DNA of 64,000 nt, taken from the NCBI RefSeq assembly GCF_018531495.1, contig NZ_JAHDTI010000020.1, positions 62,001 to 126,000 on the forward strand, given 5' to 3'. This DNA is from Nonomuraea sediminis (GTDB lineage Bacteria; Actinomycetota; Actinomycetes; Streptosporangiales; Streptosporangiaceae). Of the stretch, positions 26,795 through 37,202 are shown one piece after another; the stretch's first letter is position 1, and each line of letters opens with the position of its first letter. A model generated the notes under the pieces. It saw only the letters and a program-made list of their open reading frames with translations, was not told where the DNA came from and did no database searches. Made by a program: the position numbers and the translations under genes.

Positions 26795-27697
26795 TTAGCT
26801 GATGACGATCTTGGGGTGGATGTCGGCGTAGACGTCGCGGTCGAAGTCGCCCGCCACCGGCGCGGCCACCGCCGCCGCCCCGAGCGCGGCGGCCCTGGCC
26901 AGCCTGGACGGCCACGGCGTCCCCTCGACCAGCCCCAGCGCCAGCCCCGCGACCAGCGAGTCGCCCGCCCCTGTGGGATTGCCCTCCACCCGGTACGGCA
27001 TGCCGGCGCGGAAGGCGCCCTCCGGGGTGACCGCGAGCAGCCCGTCGGCGCCCATCGAGACGACCACCGCCTCGGCGCCCTGCGACCTGAGCTCGGCGGC
27101 CCCCTCCAGAGCGGTGCCACCGGGCACGGCCCTGGCCAGCTCCTCGGCGTTGGGCTTGACGATGGCCGGGCGGCCCTTGGGGGCGTGGCGCAGCGGCTCG
27201 CCGTCGGCGTCCACGACCGCGGGAACGCCCCGGTCGTGCGCGACCTGGGCGAGCGTGGCGTAGAAGTCGGCGGGCACGCCCTGCGGCAGGCTCCCCGAGA
27301 TGACCACCGCGCCCGCGTCACGCAGCAGCTCGCCGTACCGCTTGAGGAAGTTCGCGAGCTCGTCGGGCGTCACCGTGGGGCCTGGCTCGTTGAACAGCGC
27401 GGTCCTGCCGGGCTCGGAGACGACCAGCGTGGTGCGGGAGTCACCGGAGACCGGGACGAGCGCGTCGGGGAGCCCCGACGCGCGCAGGTCGGCCGCGACG
27501 GCCTCACCCGTCGGCCCGCCCGCCAGGCCCGTGACCAGGACCTCCTGGCCGAGCGCCGCCAGCACGCGGGCCACGTTGACGCCCTTGCCGCCCGCGCGCC
27601 TGTGCACGGTCCGGACCCGGTTGACGCCGTCCCAGTCGACGGCGGGCACCTGGTAGGTGACGTCGAGTGCGGCGTTGAGCGTCACGGTGAGGATCAT
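26795..27697 (-). CDS. 1-phosphofructokinase/tagatose-6-phosphate kinase family (PfkB)
   Basis: 300 residues from the ATG at 27697. The PfkB signatures are present: RRAGGKGVNVARVLAALG near residue 33 and the ATP/catalytic NPTGAGDSLVAGLALG near residue 240. It phosphorylates a hexose phosphate using ATP. Its position between the aldolase and the deacetylase suggests tagatose-6-phosphate as substrate. The start overlaps the upstream stop by one base (TGATG), so the genes are coupled. Confidence 0.9.
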   Translation of the reverse strand: MILTVTLNAALDVTYQVPAVDWDGVNRVRTVHRRAGGKGVNVARVLAALGQEVLVTGLAGGPTGEAVAADLRASGLPDALVPVSGDSRTTLVVSEPGRTALFNEPGPTVTPDELANFLKRYGELLRDAGAVVISGSLPQGVPADFYATLAQVAHDRGVPAVVDADGEPLRHAPKGRPAIVKPNAEELARAVPGGTALEGAAELRSQGAEAVVVSMGADGLLAVTPEGAFRAGMPYRVEGNPTGAGDSLVAGLALGLVEGTPWPSRLARAAALGAAAVAAPVAGDFDRDVYADIHPKIVIS

Positions 27698-28830
27698 CAG
27701 GGCTCCGTGGTCCAGGCTCCGCGCTGCATGACGCCCTCGACCTGCAGGGAGTCGGAAAGGACGACCAGGTCCGCCACCTTGCCCGCGGCGATCGAGCCGA
27801 GCTGGGAGTCCAGGCCGAGCACGCGCGCGGGCGTGAGCGAGGCCACCTGGACCGCCTCGGGCAGCGACAGGCCGACCTCCTGGACGGCGCGCCGGAACGC
27901 CACGTCCATCGTCAGCGTGGACCCGGCGATCGAGCCGCCCTCCACCAGCCTGGCGACGCCGTCGGCCACGTCGACCTGCATGCTGCCGAGCACGTAGGTG
28001 CCGTCGCCCATCCCGGTGGCGGCCATCGCGTCGGTGATCAGAGTGGTCCTGGACGGCCCCGCTACGTCGTAGGCCAGGCGGAGCATCGCGGGGTGCACGT
28101 GCACGCCGTCGTTGATGAGCTCGACCGTGACCCGCTCGTCCTCGAGCAGCGCGGCGACCGGCCCCGGCGCGCGGTGGCCGAGCGGCGGCATGGCGTTGTA
28201 GAGGTGGGTGGCGACCGTGCCGCCCGCCTCGATGCCCTCCAGCGTCTTGTCGTAGTCGGCGTCGCTGTGGCCGAGCGCCACGATCACGCCCTCGGCGGCA
28301 GCCGTACGGATCGTGTCGAGCGCGCCGGGCAGTTCGGTGGCGATCGTCAGCATGCGCACGTGGCCGCGGCCGGCCTTGAGCAGCCCGGCGAACTCGGCCG
28401 GCGTCGGCTCGCGCAGCAGCGCGGGGTTGTGCGCGCCGCACCGCGCCTTGGAGATGTAGGGCCCCTCGAAGTGGATCCCGGCCAGCAGGCCGTCGTCGCA
28501 CAGCTCGGCCATCGACGCGGCGGCCGAGGCCAGGTTCTCCAGCGTCTCCGTCACCAGGCTCGCGACCATCGTGGTGGTGCCGTGGCGCAGGTGCAGCGCG
28601 ATCGCCTCCCGCGCCTTGTCCTGCTCGCCCGTCGGGAAGGACCCGCCCGCTCCGCCGTGGTTGTGGATGTCGACGAAACCGGGCACGACATGCCGCCCGC
28701 CCAGGCTGTGGCCCGCGCGGGGGGCGGATCCCCGGCCGACGTGCGTGATCCGGCCGTCTTCGATGGTCAACCACCCCTCGTGCACCCCTTCGGGGGTCAC
28801 GATCCGGGCGTCGGAGAGAGTAAGGCTCAT
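27697..28830 (-). CDS. nagA: N-acetylglucosamine/galactosamine-6-phosphate deacetylase
   Basis: 377 residues. It has the amidohydrolase metal-binding GFVDIHNHG (about residues 52-60), the GIHFEGPYIS motif, ALGHSDADYD, and the catalytic acid in TLITDAMAATGMGDG. It removes acetate from GlcNAc-6-P or GalNAc-6-P. The neighbouring tagatose-type kinase and aldolase favour GalNAc-6-P, so AgaA is an equally good name. It overlaps the SIS gene by 4 bases and the kinase gene by 1. Confidence 0.9.
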   Translation of the reverse strand: MSLTLSDARIVTPEGVHEGWLTIEDGRITHVGRGSAPRAGHSLGGRHVVPGFVDIHNHGGAGGSFPTGEQDKAREAIALHLRHGTTTMVASLVTETLENLASAAASMAELCDDGLLAGIHFEGPYISKARCGAHNPALLREPTPAEFAGLLKAGRGHVRMLTIATELPGALDTIRTAAAEGVIVALGHSDADYDKTLEGIEAGGTVATHLYNAMPPLGHRAPGPVAALLEDERVTVELINDGVHVHPAMLRLAYDVAGPSRTTLITDAMAATGMGDGTYVLGSMQVDVADGVARLVEGGSIAGSTLTMDVAFRRAVQEVGLSLPEAVQVASLTPARVLGLDSQLGSIAAGKVADLVVLSDSLQVEGVMQRGAWTTEP

Positions 28831-29702
28831 GAAGAAAGGATCACAGATCGCGTGAGGTGCAGGGGCTCGTCGGGGTTGAGCCCGCGGGCGAAGGCCCTGG
28901 CGACCGCGACGCGCTGGGCCCTGATCAGCTCGGCCATCGGGTCGAGGTCGCTCTGGAAGAACGTGCCGCCGGTGGCCTCCACCTGCTCGCGCAGGCCGTC
29001 GGGGGCGGTGCCGAGCATCCAGGTGACGCGGCCGGGGCCGGCGATGCTGATCGGGCCGTGGCGGTACTCCATCGCCGGGTACGCCTCGGTCCACGACCTG
29101 GAGGCCTCGCGCATCTTCAGCGCCGCCTCCTGGGCCAGGCCGACCGACCAGCCGGTGCCGAGGAAGCTGAACTGCTCGGCCTCGACCAGTTCGGCGGGCA
29201 GCGGCTCGGCCAGAGCCCTGCCGGCGTCGGCGATCGCCTGGGTGAGGTCCTCGCTGAGGCTGGCGCGCAGCATCGCGAGCTGGGTGGTGGCGAAGCGGGT
29301 CTGCACGACCGACTGCTCGTCGGCGTAGTCGAGCACGACGACCTGGTCGGCGGCCGTCATGACCGGGGTGTTCGGGTCGGCGGTGATGGCCGTGGTCGGC
29401 AGGTCGGTCTCGGCCAGCAGGGCGAGCACCTCGGTCGTGGTGCCCGAGCGGGTCAGCGCGAGCACGCGGTCGTAGCGGCGGCCCGTGGGCGCCTCGGAGG
29501 CGGCGAACGCGTCGGTCTCGCCGAGCCCGGCCTGCTCGCGCAGCGTGGCGTAGGCCATCGCGATGAACCACGACGTCCCGCAGCCGACGACGGCGACCCG
29601 CTCGCCCGGTTGCGGCAGCGCGCCCGCTGGAACGTTCTCGACGGCGCGGCGCCAGCACTCCGGCTGGGATGCGATCTCGGCTTCGGTGTGGGTGGTCACC
29701 AC
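28827..29702 (-). CDS. SIS-domain sugar isomerase/deaminase, AgaS-like
   Basis: 291 residues. Two SIS-type domains are visible: GCGTSWFIA (about residue 40), LTRSGTTTEVLALL (about 82) and the second-domain FLGTGWSVGLAQEAALKMRE. The last includes the EAALK(M)RE active-site pattern of glucosamine-6-phosphate-type isomerases. With NagA it fits AgaS, the galactosamine-6-phosphate deaminase/isomerase. Two tandem GTG codons follow GGAGGT; the second (29699) has better spacing. It is the first gene of the operon. Confidence 0.87.
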   Translation of the reverse strand: MVTTHTEAEIASQPECWRRAVENVPAGALPQPGERVAVVGCGTSWFIAMAYATLREQAGLGETDAFAASEAPTGRRYDRVLALTRSGTTTEVLALLAETDLPTTAITADPNTPVMTAADQVVVLDYADEQSVVQTRFATTQLAMLRASLSEDLTQAIADAGRALAEPLPAELVEAEQFSFLGTGWSVGLAQEAALKMREASRSWTEAYPAMEYRHGPISIAGPGRVTWMLGTAPDGLREQVEATGGTFFQSDLDPMAELIRAQRVAVARAFARGLNPDEPLHLTRSVILSS

Positions 29703-29828
29703 TTACCTCCCGATCGATGTTTGTTTCTGCTCTTTTTATATCAGAACAGCGCATATTTTTGCACTGGTGGCCTTGACCTCCCGTGATGTGCCACGCTTGC
29801 TCCTGACGGATCTCCGAGGGAGGACTTC
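29703..29828. promoter_or_regulatory. Control region of the amino-sugar operon and its DeoR gene
   Basis: A 126-base divergent region. Positions about 29718-29755 are unusually T-rich (TTTGTTTCTGCTCTTTTT), with repeated TTTC/TTTT steps similar to the pyrimidine direct repeats bound by AgaR-type DeoR regulators. This suggests the operator; no exact site is claimed. Confidence 0.5.
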
Positions 29829-30599
29829 GTGTCCCGTTATGACCGGTGGAACGCGATTCTTGAACTGCTCGCGCAGGAGGGTCGCCTCACCGTCGAGGAG
29901 GCGGCGCAGTCGCTCGACGTCTCCACGGCCACGATCCGTCGCGACTTCGATCAGCTGGCACAGCAGCAGATGCTCATGCGCACGCGCGGCGGCGCGGTCG
30001 CGCAGAGCGTGAGCTACGACCTCCCGCTGCGCTACAAGACGGCCAGGCACGCCGACGAGAAGCACCGCATCGCCGCGGCGGCCGCCGACCTGGTCGCCCC
30101 CGGCGCGGTCGTCGGCATGAACGGCGGCACCACCACCTCCGAGCTGGCCCGCACGCTGGCCACCCGCTCCACGCTCGAGTCCGGCTTCACGATCGTCACC
30201 AACGCGCTCAACATCGCCTCGGAGCTCACGGTCCGCCAGCACGTCAAGATCGTGGTCACCGGCGGCGTGGCGCGCCAGCAGTCCTACGAGCTCATCGGCC
30301 CGCTGGCCTCGGGCGTGCTGGAGCAGGTGACGCTGGACGTGGCCTTCCTCGGCGTCGACGCGCTCGACGTCGACCTGGGCGCCTCGGCGCACCACGAGGG
30401 CGAGGCCAGCGTCAACCACCTGCTGATCAGCCGGGCCGCGCAGGTCGTGGTCGTGGCCGACTCCTCCAAGATCGGCAAGCGTGCCTTCTCCCGCATCTGC
30501 CCGATCACCCAGATCGACACCCTCGTCACCGACAGCCGGCTCTCCGACGCCCTGGCCGCGTCGCTCTCCGAGGCGGGCGTCAAGGTCATCAGGGCCTAG
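29829..30599 (+). CDS. DeoR/GlpR family transcriptional regulator
   Basis: 256 residues, GTG start. The N-terminal HTH is in EGRLTVEEAAQSLDVSTATIRRDF, the classic DeoR recognition helix. The C-terminal DeoRC sensor domain contains GMNGGTTTSELAR, the sugar-phosphate binding loop. It is divergent from the amino-sugar operon and is the likely repressor, released by an intermediate such as GalNAc-6-P, GalN-6-P or tagatose phosphate. Confidence 0.92.
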   Translation: MSRYDRWNAILELLAQEGRLTVEEAAQSLDVSTATIRRDFDQLAQQQMLMRTRGGAVAQSVSYDLPLRYKTARHADEKHRIAAAAADLVAPGAVVGMNGGTTTSELARTLATRSTLESGFTIVTNALNIASELTVRQHVKIVVTGGVARQQSYELIGPLASGVLEQVTLDVAFLGVDALDVDLGASAHHEGEASVNHLLISRAAQVVVVADSSKIGKRAFSRICPITQIDTLVTDSRLSDALAASLSEAGVKVIRA

Positions 30600-30762
30600 A
30601 GTCACGCCCTCAGGGGCGATCCCGCGTCTTTGTGCTGCCGTCAGAACGCCCGTGACATGCTCCAAAAGCCCACGTCATAGCAGGGCAAACATTGCGCGAC
30701 ATCCTAGACTTGGGCGATTCGTTCCCTTGAACTGTTCGTGTTTATGTGGGTAGGTTGACGGC
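30600..30762. other. Intergenic region upstream of the Fur-katG pair
   Basis: 163 bases with A/T-rich stretches around 30660-30750 that should hold the promoter of furA-katG. A FurA/CatR box is expected but cannot be picked out with confidence by eye. Confidence 0.35.
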
Positions 30763-31200
30763 ATGACCGCATCCCAGCCTCCGTCCACAGCCGAGGAGCT
30801 GCGAGGTGCCGGCCTGCGGGTGACGGCCGCCCGCGTCGCGCTGCTCGAGACCGTCCGCGACGGTGACCATCTCGACGCCGAAGCGATCGCCTCAGGAGTG
30901 CGCGATCGCGTAGGCCACATCTCCCTTCAGGCCGTCTACGAGGCCCTCTACGCGCTCACCGCGGCGGGGCTCGTACGCCGTATCGAACCGGCCGGCAGTC
31001 CGGCCAGGTTCGAAGGGCGTATCGGCGACAACCACCACCACATCGTGTGCCGGTCGTGCGGTGTCGTCGCCGACGTCGACTGCGCGGTCGGGCACGCGCC
31101 ATGCCTGACCGCGGCCGACGATCTCGGGTTCACGATCGACGAGGCCGAGGTCGTCTACTGGGGCCTGTGCCCCGACTGTTCCATCGCCAGCAGTTCCTGA
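30763..31200 (+). CDS. furA: Fur family regulator, FurA/CatR type
   Basis: 145 residues. A winged-helix N-terminal domain is followed by the metal-binding GDNHHHIVCRSCG region and the C-terminal CPDC pair, the zinc/iron ligands of the Fur fold. It precedes katG by 15 bases, the FurA-katG or CatR-catalase arrangement of actinobacteria. The family senses peroxide or iron and represses katG and itself. Confidence 0.92.
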   Translation: MTASQPPSTAEELRGAGLRVTAARVALLETVRDGDHLDAEAIASGVRDRVGHISLQAVYEALYALTAAGLVRRIEPAGSPARFEGRIGDNHHHIVCRSCGVVADVDCAVGHAPCLTAADDLGFTIDEAEVVYWGLCPDCSIASSS

Positions 31201-31215
31201 GCAAAAGGATTCCCC

Positions 31216-33420
31216 ATGTCTGAGAACCAAGAGGCAAACGCAGGCGGCTGCCCGGTCGCGCACGAGCGCGCCCCGCACCCCACTCAGGGCGGCGGAAACC
31301 GCCAGTGGTGGCCGGAACGGCTCAACCTGAAGATCCTCGCCAAGAACCCCGCCGTGGCCAACCCGTTCGGCGAGGAGTTCGACTACGCCGAGGCGTTCAA
31401 CAGCCTCGACCTCCCGGCCGTGAAGCGGGACATCCTGGAGGTGCTGACGACCTCGCAGGACTGGTGGCCGGCCGACTTCGGCCACTACGGCCCGCTGATC
31501 ATCCGGATGGCCTGGCACAGCGCGGGCACCTACCGGATCAGCGACGGCCGCGGCGGCGCCGGCGCGGGCCAGCAGCGCTTCGCCCCGCTCAACAGCTGGC
31601 CGGACAACGCGAGCCTCGACAAGGCCCGCCGCCTGCTGTGGCCGATCAAGAAGAAGTACGGCAAGAGCCTGTCGTGGGCCGACCTCATGATCCTGTCCGG
31701 CAACGTCGCCCTGGAGTCGATGGGCTTCAAGACGTTCGGCTTCGCCGGCGGTCGTGCGGACGTCTGGGAGGCCGACGAGGACGTCTACTGGGGTCCCGAG
31801 AGCACCTGGCTCGACGACGAGCGCTACACCGGCGACCGGGAGCTGGAGAACCCGCTCGCCGCTGTCCAGATGGGCCTCATCTACGTCAACCCGGAGGGCC
31901 CGAACGGCAACCCGGACCCGCTGGCCGCGGCCCGCGACATCCGTGAGACGTTCCGCCGGATGGCGATGAACGACGAGGAGACCGCCGCCCTCATCGCGGG
32001 CGGCCACACCTTCGGCAAGACCCACGGTGCCGGCCCGGCGGAGAACGTCGGTGCCGACCCCGAGGCCGCCCCGCTCGAGCAGCAGGGCCTCGGCTGGAAG
32101 AGCAGCTACGGCACCGGCAAGGGTGGCGACGCGATCACCAGCGGTCTCGAGGGCATCTGGACGAACACCCCGATCACCTGGGACAACAGCTTCCTGGAGA
32201 TCCTGTACGGGTACGAGTGGGAGCTGTTCAAGAGCCCCGCGGGGGCGCACCAGTGGCGTCCGAAGGAGGGCGCGGGCGCGGGGACCGTTCCCGACGCTCA
32301 CGACTCGTCGAAGAGCCACGCTCCGACGATGCTGACGACCGACCTCTCGCTCCGGTTCGACCCGGTCTACGAGCAGATCACGCGGCGCTGGCTCGACCAC
32401 CCCGAGGAGCTCGCGGAAGCCTTCTCCAAGGCCTGGTACAAGCTGACCCACCGCGACATGGGCCCGAAGGCGCGCTACCTCGGCCCGGAGGTCCCCGCCG
32501 AGACGCTGCTCTGGCAGGACCCGCTCCCCGAGGTGACGCACGAGCTCGTCGACGCCCAGGACGTCGCCTCGCTCAAGGAGCAGGTCCTCGCCTCGGGCCT
32601 GACGGTGTCGGAGCTGGTGTCCACCGCGTGGGCGTCGGCCTCGTCCTTCCGCGGCAGCGACAAGCGCGGCGGCGCCAACGGCGCCCGCATCCGCCTGCAG
32701 CCGCAGAGCGGGTGGGAGGTCAACGACCCCGACCAGCTGGCGACGGTGCTGCGCAAGCTGGAGGGGATCCAGCAGGCCTTCAACGCCGCCCAGAGCGGCG
32801 GCAAGCAGATCTCGTTCGCCGACCTGATCGTGCTGGCCGGTGCCGCCGGTGTCGAGAAGGCGGCCAAGGACGCCGGCTTCGACGTCCAGGTCCCCTTCAG
32901 GCCGGGCCGCGCGGACGCCACGCAGGAGCAGACCGACGTGGAGTCGTTCGCGGCGATCGAGCCGGCCGTCGACGGGTTCCGCAACTACGTCGGCAAGGGC
33001 ACCCGGCTTCCCGCCGAGTACCTGCTGATCGACAAGGCGAACCTGCTGACCCTCAGCGCGCCCGAGATGACGGTGCTCGTCGGTGGTCTCCGCGTCCTGG
33101 GCGCGAACCACAAGCAGTCGTCGCTCGGCGTCCTCACCACGGCCCCCGGCACCCTGACCAACGACTTCTTCGTCAACCTCCTCGACATGGACACGACGTG
33201 GACGGCGACGTCGGAGGACGCGGCCACCTTCGAGGGCCGCGACGCCAAGGGCGAGGTCACGTGGACCGGCAGCCGGGCCGACCTGGTCTTCGGGTCGAAC
33301 TCCGAGCTGCGCGCGCTCGCGGAGGTCTACGCCAGCGATGACGCCAAGGAGAAGTTCGTCAAGGACTTCGTCGCGGCGTGGGACAAGGTCATGAACCTCG
33401 ACCGGTTCGACCTGTCCTGA
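31216..33420 (+). CDS. katG: Catalase-peroxidase KatG
   Basis: 734 residues, normal length. The distal site R97-W100-H101 is in RMAWHSAGTYR; the proximal His is H264 in GGHTFGKTHGA. The Met-Tyr-Trp crosslink residues are in place (M249, Y223, W100). It breaks down hydrogen peroxide and has peroxidase activity. It is co-transcribed with furA and ends at a long perfect hairpin. Nothing is missing from the active site. Confidence 0.97.
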   Translation: MSENQEANAGGCPVAHERAPHPTQGGGNRQWWPERLNLKILAKNPAVANPFGEEFDYAEAFNSLDLPAVKRDILEVLTTSQDWWPADFGHYGPLIIRMAWHSAGTYRISDGRGGAGAGQQRFAPLNSWPDNASLDKARRLLWPIKKKYGKSLSWADLMILSGNVALESMGFKTFGFAGGRADVWEADEDVYWGPESTWLDDERYTGDRELENPLAAVQMGLIYVNPEGPNGNPDPLAAARDIRETFRRMAMNDEETAALIAGGHTFGKTHGAGPAENVGADPEAAPLEQQGLGWKSSYGTGKGGDAITSGLEGIWTNTPITWDNSFLEILYGYEWELFKSPAGAHQWRPKEGAGAGTVPDAHDSSKSHAPTMLTTDLSLRFDPVYEQITRRWLDHPEELAEAFSKAWYKLTHRDMGPKARYLGPEVPAETLLWQDPLPEVTHELVDAQDVASLKEQVLASGLTVSELVSTAWASASSFRGSDKRGGANGARIRLQPQSGWEVNDPDQLATVLRKLEGIQQAFNAAQSGGKQISFADLIVLAGAAGVEKAAKDAGFDVQVPFRPGRADATQEQTDVESFAAIEPAVDGFRNYVGKGTRLPAEYLLIDKANLLTLSAPEMTVLVGGLRVLGANHKQSSLGVLTTAPGTLTNDFFVNLLDMDTTWTATSEDAATFEGRDAKGEVTWTGSRADLVFGSNSELRALAEVYASDDAKEKFVKDFVAAWDKVMNLDRFDLS

Positions 33421-33425
33421 TCGCG

Positions 33426-33475
33426 ACGTCCAGGCCGGCCCGGCGAGGGCCGGCCTGGACGTTCTCGTCGTTCTC
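33426..33475 (+). terminator. Terminator of furA-katG
   Basis: A perfect 16-base stem (33426-33441 with 33447-33462, around GTCCAGGCCGGCCC) and a 5-base loop, followed by TCTCGTCGTTCTC. No long U-run follows, which is typical in high-GC genomes. Confidence 0.7.
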
Positions 33476-33580
33476 GACATTCTTCACCTTGAGCGCCACC
33501 CGGCGTTCCGGACTGCTGCCCTAAGCTCAGGGCGGGTAGGAATGTCAGGACAAGGTGACGGCCGTATCCCAGGGGGAGCT

Positions 33581-35317
33581 ATGGCGGCGGGAAGGCAGGT
33601 GGCCCGGCTCGGGCCCGTCGAGCGGGCATCGGCGCTGACCACGATGGCCGCGCAGGAGCTCGACGTGGTCGTGGTGGGAGGCGGAGTGGTCGGCGCGGGC
33701 ATCGCGCTCGATGCCGCGACCCGCGGGCTCAGCGTGGGCCTGGTCGAGGCGCGCGACTTCGCCTCGGGCACCTCCTCGCGCTCCTCGAAGCTGATCCACG
33801 GCGGCCTGCGCTACCTGGAGCAGCTCAACTTCGACCTGGTCAGGGAGGCGCTGCAGGAGCGCGCCCTGCTGCTGCAGCGCATCGCCCCGCACCTGGTGCG
33901 CCCGGTGCCGTTCCTGTTCCCGATGACGCACTACGGCTGGGAGCGGCCCTACGTGGGCGCGGGCGTGGCGCTGTACGACACGCTCGGCTACGCGGCCGGG
34001 TTGACCAGGGGCGTGCCGAGTCACCGCCACCTGTCCAGGAGCCGGGCGCTGCGCCTGGCTCCCGCGCTCAAGAAGACCGCGTTCACCGGCGCCGTCCAGT
34101 ACTGGGACGCCCAGGTCGACGACGCCCGCTACGTGATGACCATGCTGCGCACCGCGGCCACCTACGGCGCGCACGTGGCGCCCAGGGCCCAGGTCGTCGG
34201 ATTCCTGCGCGAGGGCGACAGGGTCACCGGCGTGCGGGTGCGGGACCTGGAGAGCGGCGCCGAGCTGGACGTGCGGGCCCGGCAGGTGGTCAACGCCACC
34301 GGGGTATGGACCGACGACATCCAGGAGCTGGTCGGCGGGCGCGGTCAGATCCACGTGCGCGCCTCCAAGGGCGTCCACCTGCTCGTGCCGCGCGACCGCA
34401 TCCACTCGCTGACCGGGATCATCCTGCGCACCGAGAAGTCCGTGCTCTTCGTGATCCCGTGGGGCAGACACTGGATCATCGGCACCACCGACACCCAGTG
34501 GACGCTGGACAAGGTGCACCCCGCGGCCTCCAGCGTCGACATCGGCTACCTGCTCGACCACGTCAACGCCGTCCTGTCGGTGCCGCTGACCAGGGACGAC
34601 GTGGAGGGCGTCTACGCGGGGCTGCGCCCGCTGCTGTCGGGGGAGTCGGAGGAGACCTCCAAGCTGTCGCGCGAGCACGTCGTCGCCCACCCGGTGCCCG
34701 GCCTGGTGATGATCGCGGGCGGGAAGTACACCACCTACCGGGTGATGGCCAAGGACGCGGTCGACGCCGTCGCGCACGGGCTGGACCAGCGGGTGCCGCA
34801 GTCGTGCACGGACCGGATCCCGCTGGTGGGCGCTGAGGGATACCAAGCGCTGTGGAACTCCCGTCAGCGCCTGGCGCACACCAGCGGGCTGCACGTGGCC
34901 AGGATCGAGCACCTGCTGCAGCGTTACGGCTCGCTCATCGACGAGGTGCTCGAGCTCGTCGAGGGCGACAGGTCGCTGGCCAGGCCGCTCAACGGCGCGG
35001 ACGACTACCTGCGCGCCGAGATCGTCTACGCCGCCACGCACGAGGGCGCCAGGCATCTGAACGACGTGCTGACCCGGCGCACGCACATCTCGATCGAGAC
35101 CTTCCACCGCGGCCTCGCGGTGGCCCAGGAGGCCGCGGAGCTGCTCGCCGTACCCCTCGGCTGGGACGGCGACCAGGTCAAGCGGGAGGTCGAGTACTTC
35201 TGCAAGCGGGTGGAGGCCGAAAGGCTCTCCCAGGAGCAGGACTCCGACCAGGAAGCCGACGCCATCAGGCTGGGCGCCCCCGAGATCGTCCCGGTCGCAG
35301 TCCCTGAACACTCCTGA
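33581..35317 (+). CDS. glpD: Aerobic glycerol-3-phosphate dehydrogenase
   Basis: 578 residues from the ATG at 33581, chosen because AGGGGGAG lies just before it; an ATG at 33542 would add 13 residues. The FAD-binding VVGGGVVGAGIALDAATRG and RSSKLIHGGLRYLEQ segments are typical of GlpD. A C-terminal helical domain follows. It oxidises glycerol-3-phosphate to dihydroxyacetone phosphate and passes electrons to the quinone pool. No glycerol transport or kinase gene is beside it. Confidence 0.93.
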   Translation: MAAGRQVARLGPVERASALTTMAAQELDVVVVGGGVVGAGIALDAATRGLSVGLVEARDFASGTSSRSSKLIHGGLRYLEQLNFDLVREALQERALLLQRIAPHLVRPVPFLFPMTHYGWERPYVGAGVALYDTLGYAAGLTRGVPSHRHLSRSRALRLAPALKKTAFTGAVQYWDAQVDDARYVMTMLRTAATYGAHVAPRAQVVGFLREGDRVTGVRVRDLESGAELDVRARQVVNATGVWTDDIQELVGGRGQIHVRASKGVHLLVPRDRIHSLTGIILRTEKSVLFVIPWGRHWIIGTTDTQWTLDKVHPAASSVDIGYLLDHVNAVLSVPLTRDDVEGVYAGLRPLLSGESEETSKLSREHVVAHPVPGLVMIAGGKYTTYRVMAKDAVDAVAHGLDQRVPQSCTDRIPLVGAEGYQALWNSRQRLAHTSGLHVARIEHLLQRYGSLIDEVLELVEGDRSLARPLNGADDYLRAEIVYAATHEGARHLNDVLTRRTHISIETFHRGLAVAQEAAELLAVPLGWDGDQVKREVEYFCKRVEAERLSQEQDSDQEADAIRLGAPEIVPVAVPEHS

Positions 35318-35325
35318 TCTTCGGG

Positions 35326-37098
<1,773 letters not shown>

Positions 37099-37164
37099 GG
37101 CAGCGTGAGCCCTTCCATGGGTGGCGGATGGGAACATCTGAAACATGAGCCATGACCAGGGCCC

Positions 37165-37202
37165 GGGCCATACGTAGAGACCACGTATTGCGACTACGTA
37201 GT
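37165..37202. promoter_or_regulatory. Three TACGTA-type motifs between LuxR gene and protease
   Basis: TACGTA (37171-37176), CACGTA (37182-37187) and TACGTA (37195-37200) are spaced 11 and 13 bases apart, close to one helical turn each. The third lies in the perfect palindrome ACTACGTAGT (37193-37202), overlapping the LuxR stop codon. Confidence 0.5.
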
